Positions 43,677-52,236 of a stretch of 64,000 nt of DNA are shown here, in pieces (position 1 is the first letter of the stretch; every line of letters starts with the position of its first letter). The notes below the pieces were generated by a model that saw only the letters and a list, made by a program, of their open reading frames with translations, was not told where the DNA came from and did no database searches. The DNA lies in contig NZ_LT607750.1 in assembly GCF_900090235.1 (NCBI RefSeq), positions 2,926,501 through 2,990,500 of the forward strand, written 5' to 3'. Position numbers and translations under genes: made by a program. This DNA is from Micromonospora echinaurantiaca (lineage in GTDB: Bacteria; Actinomycetota; Actinomycetes; Mycobacteriales; Micromonosporaceae).

Positions 43677-43958
43677 GTGCGGACGCTCGCGCTGCGTGGT
43701 GGCGCGCGTGTCGCGGTGGTTGCAACGGAGTGGCACGACGCGTTCGGCGTCGTCACCCGCGGGCGGGTGCAGCTGGAGCTGCGCGACGGCCAGCCCGGCC
43801 CGGTCCTCGGCACCGACGCCGCCTTCTGGCTCCGCGGCACCGGCGTCCGCGCCCTGCGCAACCCCGGCCGACGCACGGCGACGGTACGCATCGTCACGCC
43901 CAGGACCGTCACCGGTCAGTCAACACAGCCTGTGCGCCAGTTAGATGGAGGAACAGCC
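43677..43958 (+). CDS. Small cupin-like reading frame, in frame with the next gene
   Basis: Starting at GTG 43677, 6 bases after the sigma factor stop, about 94 codons read ARVAVVATEWHDAFGVVTRG, LGTDAAFWLRGTG and RTATVRIVTP, with strong G/C third-position bias and a cupin-like flavour. No stop occurs before the ATG at 43959 of the membrane protein, in the same frame. Either the two form one 243-aa fusion, or the stop of the small gene has been lost, or it is decayed. The last 20 codons before 43959 look non-coding and contain the next gene's ribosome site. Confidence 0.4.
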
Positions 43959-44408
43959 ATGAACAGCATGAATGACACCGTCGCGGGCCCGGCATCGGGC
44001 CGGACCCGCCGCACTTACCGATTCCGCGGGCTCGTCGGTACCGGCCTCGTCGCCACGCTCGCCGCGATGGTGACCACCACCCTCGCCGCCGCGCTCGCCC
44101 GGGCCGTCGGCGTCGACTTCGAGATCCCCGATGGTGGCGAGGCGATCCCGTTGGGCGGGTTCGCCGTGGTGACCGGCTTCTTCTCGGTCGTGGGCGTGGT
44201 CATCGCCGCCGCCCTTCTCCGGTGGAGCGCCCGCCCCGCCGACCGATTCGTGTGGACGGCAGTGGCGCTGACGGTGATCTCGTTGATTCCGCCCCTCCTC
44301 TCCGGGGCCGACGCCGCGACCACCACCGCCCTGCTCGGGCTGCACCTCGTCCCCGCGGCGGTGATGATCCCCACCCTGACGCGGAGCCTCCGCACCCGGA
44401 CCGAGTGA
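43959..44408 (+). CDS. Small integral membrane protein (DUF6069-like)
   Basis: 149 aa from ATG 43959 with GGAGG about 9 bases upstream. Four hydrophobic helices (about 24-46, 62-84, 92-112 and 116-138) connected by short loops, including EIPDGGEAIPLGGFAVVTGFF, give the four-helix pattern of DUF6069 proteins, common next to ECF sigma factors in actinobacteria. No catalytic motif is visible. It may be part of the ECF41 regulon. It is followed by a very strong hairpin. Confidence 0.7.
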   Translation: MNSMNDTVAGPASGRTRRTYRFRGLVGTGLVATLAAMVTTTLAAALARAVGVDFEIPDGGEAIPLGGFAVVTGFFSVVGVVIAAALLRWSARPADRFVWTAVALTVISLIPPLLSGADAATTTALLGLHLVPAAVMIPTLTRSLRTRTE

Positions 44409-44518
44409 CCGTCTCGCAACAGGACAACGCGGGGCGCCAGCGCACCGACGTCGCCCCCGGTCGCGCTCACCTGGCGCTACCGGGGGCCGGGCGTCGCTCG
44501 CCGTACGCGACGCGACGC

Positions 44519-44545
44519 GGCGCGCCCGGCCAGGCCGGGCGCGCC
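44519..44545. terminator. Strong bidirectional terminator hairpin
   Basis: 13-bp perfect arms GGCGCGCCCGGCC / GGCCGGGCGCGCC around a single A (the inner pairs open to form a loop). It lies between the convergent membrane-protein and CHAP-amidase genes, 110 and 14 bases from their stops. Confidence 0.75.
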
Positions 44546-44559
44546 ATCAGGTCACGGGG

Positions 44560-46032
44560 TCAGATGATGTCGGTGAAACCGCCCCAGCCGCTGCCGATCT
44601 GCCGGGCGTCCGGGCTGCTGTACGGCACGCCGTTGTCGCGCTCGATGTTGTTCGGGTACAGCCACAGCGTCCCGTCGGTCTTGCGGGCCACCAGGTCGGT
44701 GTAGCCGTCGCCGGTCACGTCGGCGCCGACGACGTGGTTGAAGCCGCCCCAGCCGCTGCCGATCTGGCTGGCGCTGCCGTAGGGCACGCCGTTGTCGCGG
44801 ACGAAGTTGTTCGGGTACAACCACAGCGTCCCGTCGGTCTTGCGGGCCACCAGGTCGGTGAACCCGTCACCGGTCACGTCAGCGCCGACCAGGGTGTTGA
44901 AGCCGCTCCAGCCGTGGCCGATCTGCCGGGCCGTCGAGCCGCTGTAGGGCACGCCGCCGTCGCGGACGAAGTTGTTCGGGTAGAGCCACAGGGTGCCGTC
45001 GGTCTTGCGGGCAACCAGGTCGGTGAACCCGTCACCGGTGGCGTCGGCGCCGATGATCCGGTCGAAGCCGCCCCAGCCGCTGCCGATCTGCCGGGCGTCC
45101 GGGCTGCTGTACGGCACGCCGTTGTCGCGCTCGATGTTGTTCGGGTAGAGCCACAGGGTGCCGTCGGTCTTGCGGGCAACCAGGTCGGTGTAGCCGTCAC
45201 CGGTGACGTCGGCGTTCACGACCTGGTTGAAGCTGCCCCAGCCGCTGCCGATCTGCCGGGAGCTGCCGTACGGCACGCCGTCGTCGCGGACGAAGTTGTT
45301 CGCGTACAGCAGCATGGTGCCGTCGGCCTTGGTGCCGATCAGATCCGCGAACGAGTCGCCCGTCACGCTGTGGCCGACGTTGCGCTCGTCGACCGGGGTG
45401 CCACTGCCCACGCCCGCGGGCGACACGTACCCGTCGATGTCGGTGTTGGTGCGTGAGTAGCTGGCCCGGCTGACCTTGCTGGAGTAGTTGTTCGAGTTGC
45501 CCTGGTTGCCGCCGATCGTGTTGACCTGGGTGCTGGTGGCACTGGTGACGATGGCGACGTGGTCGATCGGGTGGCCGTCGCCGGAGGCGTGGTCCCAGTC
45601 GAACACGATGGCGTCGCCGGGCTGCGGCACGTACCCGCTGGACCGCGAGTGGTAGAGCCCGCGCCCGATTCCGTACGTCTTGAACGACTGCGCCCACGAA
45701 TCGAGGCCACTCACGTCGGAGACGCCGGCGGTGCGCCACACCCAGCGGGCGAACTCCGCACACCATTCGATGCCGCAGCTGTTGTAGTAGCCCGGGTTGC
45801 AGCCGGTGCCGCCGAGCTGGTTGGTGGCCACGCTGACGATCTGCTGCCGCGTCGTGGCGGCGGTCGCGGGCGGCGCCATCAGGCCGACGCCGCTCGCCAT
45901 GGCGAGCAGGGAGATCAGTACGGTGCGGCCGAACCGTCGTCGCACGGCGCGTGGGGTTTGCGGTGGGCCGGTGACGAAGTTGTCGCTGGCGGCGGCGCGG
46001 CTGTTCGTCGTCCTGGTGGTTGAGCGTCGCAT
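44560..46032 (-). CDS. Secreted CHAP-domain amidase with five FG-GAP/VCBS-like repeats
   Basis: 490 aa from ATG 46032; AGGAG lies 9 bases upstream, and an ATG 6 bases earlier is the alternative. A long n-region with RRRFGR leads to a signal peptide (cleavage near PATAATT). The CHAP domain (about 60-200) has Cys in IEWCAEFARWVWRTAG and His in GHPIDHVAIVTS, and cleaves peptidoglycan cross-bridges or stem peptides. Five repeats of about 53-55 residues follow (about 220-490), each with a calcium-loop pattern such as DVTGDGYTDLVARKTDGTLWLYPNN, forming part of a beta-propeller. Repeats 2 and 5 are almost identical in DNA. Likely an exported cell-wall hydrolase with a binding propeller. Confidence 0.85.
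   Translation of the reverse strand: MRRSTTRTTNSRAAASDNFVTGPPQTPRAVRRRFGRTVLISLLAMASGVGLMAPPATAATTRQQIVSVATNQLGGTGCNPGYYNSCGIEWCAEFARWVWRTAGVSDVSGLDSWAQSFKTYGIGRGLYHSRSSGYVPQPGDAIVFDWDHASGDGHPIDHVAIVTSATSTQVNTIGGNQGNSNNYSSKVSRASYSRTNTDIDGYVSPAGVGSGTPVDERNVGHSVTGDSFADLIGTKADGTMLLYANNFVRDDGVPYGSSRQIGSGWGSFNQVVNADVTGDGYTDLVARKTDGTLWLYPNNIERDNGVPYSSPDARQIGSGWGGFDRIIGADATGDGFTDLVARKTDGTLWLYPNNFVRDGGVPYSGSTARQIGHGWSGFNTLVGADVTGDGFTDLVARKTDGTLWLYPNNFVRDNGVPYGSASQIGSGWGGFNHVVGADVTGDGYTDLVARKTDGTLWLYPNNIERDNGVPYSSPDARQIGSGWGGFTDII
44575..45380 (-). repeat. Five tandem ~160-base coding repeats in the CHAP gene
   Basis: Each unit of about 159-165 bases encodes one VCBS/FG-GAP blade. The segments around 44580-44730 and 45069-45213 differ at only a few positions over about 145 bases, much closer than either is to the units between them, implying recent gene conversion or duplication. 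Confidence 0.8.
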
Positions 46033-46504
46033 CAACATCTGCTCCTGGGTCCTTTCCGGGGTTTCGATCAGTTCGGGATGGGTCTGCTGGTACGGGTCGA
46101 CCGGCAAGGGACCGGCCATTCGACACATAGACTTACTTACATATATCGATGTCCTTTCCACGGCTGTACCGCTGCCTGATGTTCGGGGGGTCTGCTCGGC
46201 GGATCTCCGGTGGTTTCCGCCGCGCTGAATGAAGCATCACGGACCCGGCGGACGTTGTCACCAGCCCTGACCTGGCGAAAAGACGCCCGGCCGGATCACG
46301 CCAGCGTCGAGAGATCGAGTTCGGCCTCGTCGACGGGGTGCGCGTGTTCCGCTGTCCGGTCGATCGACAAGCGCCACGCTGTTACCCGGCGGCGATGGCG
46401 GCGAGACTCCCACCAGCATGAATAGCTGTATGACAGGTCGGAGCGGGTGGTCACTGCCGTCGCAGGCCCAGGTGGCCCGAGCGTCGCCGGGCGGTTCGGT
46501 CAGC
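46033..46504. other. Gene-free region with an A/T-rich promoter segment
   Basis: 472 bases between the divergently oriented ends of the CHAP gene start and the TetR stop. A markedly A/T-rich stretch at about 46128-46150 (TATAT, repeated CTTA units) about 100 bases before the CHAP start is the likely promoter. The leader of about 100 bases was checked by eye for a c-di-AMP (ydaO-type) riboswitch, which often precedes CHAP genes, but its conserved blocks were not found. The remainder shows nothing coding. Confidence 0.35.
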
Positions 46505-47131
46505 TCACTGGGTCGTTGAGCCGCCCGGATCGGGCAGCGCGCCGCGCACGATGGCGCGGGCGAGCGGCTCGACGAGCTGCCTGTTGACGAGGTCGACCGG
46601 CGTGGTGACCAGGACGAACAGCGCGCCACCGTAGAGAGTGACCAGCGTCGGCACGGCCTCGGCGGGGATGGGCAGGCCGAGGGCGCCGTGGTGGTCGGCC
46701 GTCAGACCGATCGAGCTGTCCTGAAGTCCGGCGAGAGCGGAGGCGAGGGCCGGCCGGCGTACCGCCTCCAGCTGGAGTTCGTAGATCGCTCGGTACCGGG
46801 TCCGAAGCGTGGTGGCCGCGGTGAGCAGCGCGTCGGTCAGCAGGGCCGCCAGTCGGTCGGCGAGGCTCGCGTGGGTCGGCGGGGTCGCCGTGTCGGTGTG
46901 GTGGTGTCGGGCGGTCCGGTCCATGTCGGCGTGGTGCAGCTCGACGATGCGGCGCGCGGTGGCGACCAGGAGCGCCTCGCGGCTGGGGAAGTAGTTCGAC
47001 GCCGTTCCCGGGGGCAGCGCAGCGGCGTTCTCGACGGCCCGGTGGGTCACGCCGTGAACTCCGGACGCGGCGAGCAGGTCGATGGCGCCGTCGGTGAGCG
47101 CTTGGCGACGGGCGGGGTTGGTCGGCGGCAC
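46505..47131 (-). CDS. TetR-family transcriptional regulator
   Basis: 208 aa from GTG 47131. The HTH domain (about 8-55) has RRQALTDGAIDLLAASGVHGVTHRAVENAA, PPGTASNYFPSREALLV. The ligand domain is variable. A -10-like TATCAT on this strand (47138-47143) ends 6 bases before the GTG and no Shine-Dalgarno is properly spaced, suggesting leaderless translation. It is divergent from an FAD monooxygenase, with a 28-bp palindrome between them, so it likely represses itself and that enzyme. Confidence 0.87.
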   Translation of the reverse strand: MPPTNPARRQALTDGAIDLLAASGVHGVTHRAVENAAALPPGTASNYFPSREALLVATARRIVELHHADMDRTARHHHTDTATPPTHASLADRLAALLTDALLTAATTLRTRYRAIYELQLEAVRRPALASALAGLQDSSIGLTADHHGALGLPIPAEAVPTLVTLYGGALFVLVTTPVDLVNRQLVEPLARAIVRGALPDPGGSTTQ

Positions 47132-47145
47132 TCCACCATGATAGG

Positions 47146-47173
47146 ACTACGGGCGTACTAGTACGATCGTAGT
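47146..47173. promoter_or_regulatory. TetR operator palindrome
   Basis: The 14-bp arms ACTACGGGCGTACT and AGTACGATCGTAGT match at 12 of 14 positions as inverted repeats, centred on CTAG. It fills half of the 53-base gap between the divergent TetR and monooxygenase genes and overlaps both promoters, the classical TetR arrangement. Confidence 0.78.
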
Positions 47174-47184
47174 GAGGTGGGCAC

Positions 47185-48336
47185 ATGCGAGTCGTGGTGG
47201 TCGGCGGCGGCCTGGGCGGGGTGTCCGTGGCGGTCGGGCTGCATCGACAGGGACACGAGGTGTCGCTGTACGAGCGCGGTGCCGAGCTTCGCGAGGCGGG
47301 CACCGGCGTGGTGCTCATGCCCAACGGAGTCCGGGCGCTGGATGCTCTCGGCCTGGGTGACTACGTGCGCGGCCAGGCGATGCGGGCCACCACCGGCGGG
47401 TTGCGCGACTGGCGCGGACGGCCGCTGCTGGTGACCGACGCGGTCCACGCCGAACGAACGGTCGGCACCGCCCACGTGGTGAGCCGAGCGGAGCTGCACC
47501 GGGCACTGCGTGCACCGCTGCCCGCCCACCTGGTGCACACCGCCGCGCCGGTACAACGGCTGGAGCCCGATCCGTCCGGAGTGGTCGTCGTCAGCCACGG
47601 CCAGCCGGTGACCACGGCGGATGCGGTGGTCGTGGCCGATGGCATCGGTAGCAGCCTGCGGCGTCAACTCTTTCCCGCCCATCCCGGAGTACGGCAGGTC
47701 GGCCGGTTGGACCTGCGCGGCATGCTGCCCACGCCGTCGGGGCTCGACGTCACCGACCTGCTGGCCAGCATCATGGTCGACCGCCGGACCGGCGCCATGT
47801 TCGGACTGTTCCCGGTCGGTGAGCGCGAGCTGTACTGGTTCACCGACACCGCGCTGCTCGAAGCGCGGCCCTCCGCGCACGACGCGCGCCAACAGGTACT
47901 GGCTCTGCTGGCCGACTGGCACCCGGCGGTTCCGGCGCTGATCAGGGCGACGCCGCTCGCCGCTGTCCACGTCGACGCCATCGCGCGCCTCGCCACTCCG
48001 CTGCCGTCGTTCGCGGTCGGCCGTATCGCGCTACTCGGCGACGCCGCCCACGCGATGACCCCCGATCTCGGACAGGGCGCCAGCCAGGCATTCGAGGACG
48101 CGGCGGCGCTGACTCGGCACCTCAGCGAGGCCGACCCGGCCGATATTCCCGAACGACTGCTCCGCTATGACGCCGAACGCCGGCCCCGTACCAGTCGACT
48201 GATGGCCGCGGCATCCCGGCAGTCACGGATGACCTCGCAGACCGGCGCCGTCGCGTGGCTGCGCGACACCCTGCTGCGCGCGGCACCGCCCCAGCTCGCC
48301 ACCAAGCTGCTCGCCGCGACCTGGCACGCACAGTAG
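47185..48336 (+). CDS. FAD-dependent monooxygenase (TetX/class A hydroxylase type)
   Basis: 383 aa from ATG 47185, preceded by GAGGTGG. FAD motif GGGLGG (about 7-12), DG motif VVVADGIGSSLRRQLFP and second FAD motif GRIALLGDAAHAMTPDLGQGASQAFEDA. It hydroxylates an aromatic or polyketide-like substrate using NAD(P)H and oxygen. Control by the divergent TetR protein suggests a xenobiotic or antibiotic trigger, as for drug-inactivating members of this family, but the substrate is not known. The stop is 5 bases from that of the convergent methyltransferase. Confidence 0.85.
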   Translation: MRVVVVGGGLGGVSVAVGLHRQGHEVSLYERGAELREAGTGVVLMPNGVRALDALGLGDYVRGQAMRATTGGLRDWRGRPLLVTDAVHAERTVGTAHVVSRAELHRALRAPLPAHLVHTAAPVQRLEPDPSGVVVVSHGQPVTTADAVVVADGIGSSLRRQLFPAHPGVRQVGRLDLRGMLPTPSGLDVTDLLASIMVDRRTGAMFGLFPVGERELYWFTDTALLEARPSAHDARQQVLALLADWHPAVPALIRATPLAAVHVDAIARLATPLPSFAVGRIALLGDAAHAMTPDLGQGASQAFEDAAALTRHLSEADPADIPERLLRYDAERRPRTSRLMAAASRQSRMTSQTGAVAWLRDTLLRAAPPQLATKLLAATWHAQ

Positions 48337-48341
48337 GCGGT

Positions 48342-49097
48342 TCAGTTCACGGGGTGGGTCGCCTGCACGAAGGTGACCCGGCCGAACCTGTGGTCGGCGT
48401 GCGCGACCTCCCGGGCGTCGCCGAACCCGGCGTCGGCCAGGAGCGTGACGATGCCATCGCCGTGGTTGCGGGCCACGACCGGGCTGTCCGCCACCCGGCG
48501 AGGCATGAGGCGGGTCAGGCGCCGGAGGGCATGGACAGGGCTGTGGCCGTGGCGGTGTGTCGGGTGTCCGGCGTCCTCGACCTTGTGGGCTGGGCCGCCG
48601 AAGTCGACGATCGTGACCCTTCCTCCCGGCCGAAGGGCCCGCAGCGCGTCTCGCGCGAACGCGATCCGACCGTCGTCATCGACGTGGTGCAAGGCCAACG
48701 ACGAGACAACATGGTCGAGCGAGGCGTCCTCAGCGGGGATCCGGTCGGCATATCCCTGAACGAGGGTGAGAGCGGCGCTACGGCGGCGCGCCTTGCGCGC
48801 TGCCCGGCGCAGGGCGGCTCCGTCCGGGTCGAGGCCGGTCACCCGCGCGCTCGGCTGGGCCGCGAGCACGGCGAACGAGAGGTTGCCCGTGCCACAGCCG
48901 ACGTCGACCACCGTCTGGCCGGGCTCGATGCCGGCGAGCTCGACCACACGTTCGTGCAGTGCGCGGACGCCGGCCACCCGGGTGAAGACGTCGTAGAACG
49001 GAAGGAGCCAGGTCCTTCCCGCGCCCGGCAGGAACGGGCGGTCCCGGTCCTCCGGAGTTCGCTGGTCAATGATGCGTACCTGGGTCGACGGTGCCAT
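48342..49097 (-). CDS. SAM-dependent methyltransferase (class I)
   Basis: 251 aa from ATG 49097 with AGGAGG upstream. SAM-binding motif I VVDVGCGTGNLSF (about 62-74), acidic end of beta-2 in VTGLDPDGAALRRA, motif III region DHVVSSLALHHVDDDG and RPGGRVTIVDFGGP. The UbiE/COQ5-like Methyltransf_11/25 pattern does not fix the acceptor. It is divergent from an AraC regulator with 108 bases between starts and may be its target. Confidence 0.82.
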   Translation of the reverse strand: MAPSTQVRIIDQRTPEDRDRPFLPGAGRTWLLPFYDVFTRVAGVRALHERVVELAGIEPGQTVVDVGCGTGNLSFAVLAAQPSARVTGLDPDGAALRRAARKARRRSAALTLVQGYADRIPAEDASLDHVVSSLALHHVDDDGRIAFARDALRALRPGGRVTIVDFGGPAHKVEDAGHPTHRHGHSPVHALRRLTRLMPRRVADSPVVARNHGDGIVTLLADAGFGDAREVAHADHRFGRVTFVQATHPVN

Positions 49098-49177
49098 CGG
49101 TGCCTCCTGTGCGTGCGGGGACGGGTCTGCCTCGGCGGCCCGTGATCGACCGGTGTCGCCACCTCTCAGTCTTGGAT

Positions 49178-49200
49178 ATCCTGCGGTAGCCGAGCAGGAT
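49178..49200. promoter_or_regulatory. Inverted repeat in the methyltransferase/AraC divergent gap
   Basis: Arms ATCCTGC and GCAGGAT (7 bp, perfect) with a 9-base spacer lie just before the AraC gene start (49206). Possible autoregulatory site; AraC proteins more often use direct repeats, so the assignment is tentative. Confidence 0.35.
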
Positions 49201-49205
49201 TTATC

Positions 49206-50150
49206 GTGGCAAACATGGGACATTCTTCGGTCGGTGACGCGCCGGGGGTCCGGTCGAGGGCACGCACGGTACGGTCCGACGGGACGCCCATCTACCGCTA
49301 CCGGCAGCGCCCCGGCCTGCCTCCTGTCTCGGTGACCCGCTTCGACACCGAAGCCGCCCACTCCAGGCTCCCGCCGGACCACCGGCACGCCCACGACTTC
49401 CTCGTCCTGGTCTATGTCGAGGAGGGCATGGGCTCGTTCACCGTCGACGGCGTCGAACGGCCGCTGCGCGCTGGCGAGGTCCACGCTCTGTCGCCGGGAC
49501 AGGTCATCGGCGTCGCGGCCACGGCCGAGCTCGCCCGCGGTCGCGCGTGGTCGGTCGCGTTCACCCCGGACGCCGTCCCTACCCTGACCTCGGTCTCCCC
49601 ACTGGCCTGGGCGCACCATCCCCTCCTCGCCCTGTTCGCCGTCAGCGCGGGCCACGGTCGGATCGCGGAGCCCGACCAGGCGAACTGGTCGGCGTGGCTG
49701 GCGGACCTGGCCGACGAACTCGCCGACCCAGACCGTCTCGGCGCCAGCGACGCCATCGCCGCACTGCTCACCCGGCTTCTGGTCGCGGCCGCGCGACTGG
49801 CACCCTGCGCTCCGGCCGCGCCGGACCCACTGGTCGAGCGGGTCTTCGCCGAGATCGAGGCGACGTTCCGCGAACCGGTCTCCGCCACCGATGTCGCCCG
49901 CAGGCTCGGCTACACTCCGGGGCACCTCACGACCGTGCTCCGCCGGCGCACAGGCCGCCCCCTGCTGGAATGGATCACCGAACGGCGGATGACCGAGGTC
50001 CGGCGAATGCTGCGCGAGACCGACCTGCCGCTCGACGCCGTGGCAACCCGAACCGGCCTACGCGACGCCACCTATCTCGTCCGCCGCTTCCGCGACCGCT
50101 ACGGCATCACCCCGCAGCGATGGCGCCGCGCCCAGCGCGCATGGTCATGA
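49206..50150 (+). CDS. AraC-family transcriptional regulator
   Basis: 314 aa from GTG 49206; ATG 49215 is an alternative. N-terminal cupin-like arm (about 55-130: HRHAHDFLVLVYVEEGMGSF, RPLRAGEVHALSPGQ). C-terminal double HTH (about 210-310) with EPVSATDVARRLGYTPGHLTTVLRRRTGRPLLEWITERR and the second helix pair PLDAVATRTGLRDATYLVRRFRDRYGITP. The cupin suggests a small-molecule effector. Divergent from the methyltransferase gene, its probable target. Confidence 0.86.
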   Translation: MANMGHSSVGDAPGVRSRARTVRSDGTPIYRYRQRPGLPPVSVTRFDTEAAHSRLPPDHRHAHDFLVLVYVEEGMGSFTVDGVERPLRAGEVHALSPGQVIGVAATAELARGRAWSVAFTPDAVPTLTSVSPLAWAHHPLLALFAVSAGHGRIAEPDQANWSAWLADLADELADPDRLGASDAIAALLTRLLVAAARLAPCAPAAPDPLVERVFAEIEATFREPVSATDVARRLGYTPGHLTTVLRRRTGRPLLEWITERRMTEVRRMLRETDLPLDAVATRTGLRDATYLVRRFRDRYGITPQRWRRAQRAWS

Positions 50151-50209
50151 CCCTGGCTCCATCCGCACACACCGCTCCACCGCCTCCGAGTAGACGTCGC
50201 CGTCCGCGT

Positions 50210-50345
50210 TCAGTCGGGTGCGGGGATGCCGGCCACCCGGTGCGAGGCAGCGTGGATGACCTCGGTCACGAGCTGCCGGACATGCGGGCCCCGGGCCCTG
50301 TAGAGGGCCCGGCGGCCCTCCCGCCGCGCGGAGCTTCGGCACTGG
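50210..50345 (-). pseudogene. Remnant of an ArsR-family regulator (C-terminal part)
   Basis: The last about 43 codons before stop 50210 read RREGRRALYRARGPHVRQL then VTEVIHAASHRVAGIP, the typical wing and final helix of ArsR/SmtB regulators. No helix-turn-helix of this family precedes it in the same or other frames. A truncated gene; confidence is limited by the short length. Confidence 0.4.
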
Positions 50346-50863
50346 TTCGCGGGCCGCGACATCTCACGCGGTGGTCGGCGGGGTTGGTGGGCCAGGGGGC
50401 CGCCGCCAGGCAAGCGCGTTACCGGTCGCAATAGCCCGGCGAGAACGTACGCCAACGCGGGCCGATCAAGGACCCGGACGACACCCCGGTTGCGCAGGGG
50501 ATGCCCGGTGGGCACAACGGCGGGGAGTTCGGCCGGGCGTCCGGCCACGACGACCCGCATCCCGGCCTCGGGCCGCGCGGGCAGCAGCGCTGCGATGCTG
50601 TACGACCGCGCCGCGTCGCGAACCCCGGAGTCCTGATCCGTGGCAGTCCTCTTCGGCACGTGGTGTGTGTCGCACGTAACGCTGCGCCATGGATGAACGC
50701 CTATCGATGAGGAAGCCGGATGAGCGGCTTCCACCGACCGGGCATGACCTCCACCCGTCCCCCACCGGCCACTCAGGTCATACCGCCACCGACCACCGTC
50801 AGTGGCGGCGACTCACCGGGCCACCACCCGTCTGGTCCATCGCTCCCGTAGGAGGAAGAGACA
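50346..50863. other. Gene-poor stretch with a possible LysR effector-domain remnant
   Basis: About 520 bases without an intact gene. On the minus strand around 50400-50600 the frame reads LPAVVPTGHPLRNRGVVRVLD, which recalls the LPxGHPLA...V...DL block of LysR effector domains, upstream of the ArsR-like piece. The promoter and ribosome site (GGAGGAAGAG at 50851-50860) of the protease gene lie at the right end. Nothing else is supported. Confidence 0.35.
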
Positions 50864-51751
50864 GTGAGGATCACAAGGAATCCCTCCCGCAGCCGCATCG
50901 CTCGATCCGCCCAACTGCTGGCCGTAGCCGTCGGCATGATCGCTACCGCCGCCTTTACCCAGCCAACCGCCGCGTCGGCATCCCCCCAGGACTACAGTCC
51001 CCGCCAACTCGCCGAGGTGACCGACGCGGTGGACAGGTCGGGCGTCGAGGGCATCGCCTGGCACGTGGACGCCGCGTCCGGCCGCGTCGTCGTGGTCGCC
51101 GACAGCACCGTCAGCCGCGCCGAGATCGCGAAGATCAGGCAGAGCGCCGGCGACAAGGCCGGCGCGGTCCGGGTCGAGCGCGCCTCCGGAGTCTTCAGGC
51201 CGCTGCTGGCCGCCGGTGACGCCATCTACGGCGGGGGTTACCGCTGCTCGCTCGGCTTCAACGTCGTCAGCGGCAACACCTACTACTTCCTGACCGCCGG
51301 GCACTGCGGGGACGTGGCCAACACCTGGTACACGAACTCCAGCCAGACCACGCTCATCGGGGCGACCGTCGGCTCCAGCTACCCGGGCAACGACTACGCG
51401 CTGGTCCGCTACGACAACGCGTCGCTGAGCCACCCCGGCGGGTTCTCCGTGGCGGACGCGTACGTCGGGGAGTCGGTCAAGCGGACCGGGTCGACCACGG
51501 GTACCCGCAGCGGAACGGTCACCGCGCTCAACGTCTCGGTCCGCTACATCGGCCAGGGCGGCGGCAAGGTGAGCGGCATGATCCAGACCAACGTGTGCGC
51601 CGAGCCCGGTGACTCCGGCGGCCCGCTGTACGACGGGTCGAAGGCGCTCGGCATCACCTCCGGCGGCAGCGGCGACTGCCGGTCCGGCGGCACCACCTTC
51701 TACCAGCCGGTACGCGAGGCGGTCAACGCGTACGGCGTAACCGTCTACTGA
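50864..51751 (+). CDS. Secreted chymotrypsin-like serine protease (streptogrisin type, S1E)
   Basis: 295 aa from GTG 50864 with GGAGGAAGAG just upstream. Signal peptide to about residue 39 (ASASP), then a short pro-region of about 70 residues, and a mature domain starting near [14 protein letters not shown]. Catalytic His in FLTAGHCGD, Asp in [10 protein letters not shown] and Ser in [12 protein letters not shown], with cysteines placed as in streptogrisins (CSLGF...GHC; NVC...GDC). The short propeptide resembles streptogrisin A/B rather than C. An extracellular nutrient protease. Confidence 0.92.
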   Translation: MRITRNPSRSRIARSAQLLAVAVGMIATAAFTQPTAASASPQDYSPRQLAEVTDAVDRSGVEGIAWHVDAASGRVVVVADSTVSRAEIAKIRQSAGDKAGAVRVERASGVFRPLLAAGDAIYGGGYRCSLGFNVVSGNTYYFLTAGHCGDVANTWYTNSSQTTLIGATVGSSYPGNDYALVRYDNASLSHPGGFSVADAYVGESVKRTGSTTGTRSGTVTALNVSVRYIGQGGGKVSGMIQTNVCAEPGDSGGPLYDGSKALGITSGGSGDCRSGGTTFYQPVREAVNAYGVTVY

Positions 51752-51996
51752 TCCCACCAGCGAGGCGACGGGCTTCCGGCCGTGGCCGGGAGCCCCGTTG
51801 CCGTGGCACCCGCGCGCCCATTCCAGGCGGCCCACTCTCGTCCCGGCCGGCGCCTGCCGACCGGACGCGAGTGGCGCCTGCCGTCAGGGATTGTTCCGAG
51901 CAGGAATGAGGAGCCAGCGCGCGAAGCAGCTGTCATTGTTCAGCTCGGTGTACCAGCGGGTTGTGAACCGATAGGCAGTGACGTTGGCGGTCAGGA
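51752..51996. other. Intergenic region after the protease gene
   Basis: 245 bases with no supported gene. Minus-strand frames here are short and shadow-like. No clear terminator hairpin was found. Confidence 0.3.
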
Positions 51997-52236
51997 TCAG
52001 CAGGCCCGGTCAGGCTCTCGCCGCGGTGCGCCGTGGACGAGCGGTACTGGGCCCGGGCGTGCCGGCGACAACGGGACAAAGTACTCGCCGGTGCCGTCCA
52101 GTGCTGTGTTGAAGACGACCCGTTCGAAGTCGTCGTTGCTGCAACCGCGCCACTCGCCGCGACCGATGGCGTCGATAGCGAGGAACGGTTCACCGTCGGT
52201 CCACAGCCGGCCGACATAAGCCCATGATCCTCGCAT
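51997..52236 (-). CDS. Small hypothetical protein adjoining an iron box
   Basis: 79 codons from ATG 52236 with good G/C third-position bias over the first 55 (RLWTDGEPFLAIDAIGRGEW, NDDFERVVFNTALDGTG, EYFVPLS), less convincing after that. I do not recognise the family; composition suggests a small soluble domain. The start codon directly abuts a DtxR/IdeR-like box, so if the gene is real it would be iron-repressed and probably leaderless. It may be only a fragment of a longer gene. Confidence 0.4.
   Translation of the reverse strand: MRGSWAYVGRLWTDGEPFLAIDAIGRGEWRGCSNDDFERVVFNTALDGTGEYFVPLSPARPGPVPLVHGAPRREPDRAC

Noticed and set aside
46033..46140. c-di-AMP (ydaO/yuaA) riboswitch in the leader of the CHAP gene
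   Set aside because: Such riboswitches often precede CHAP genes, but the conserved blocks and pairing pattern were not found in this short leader.
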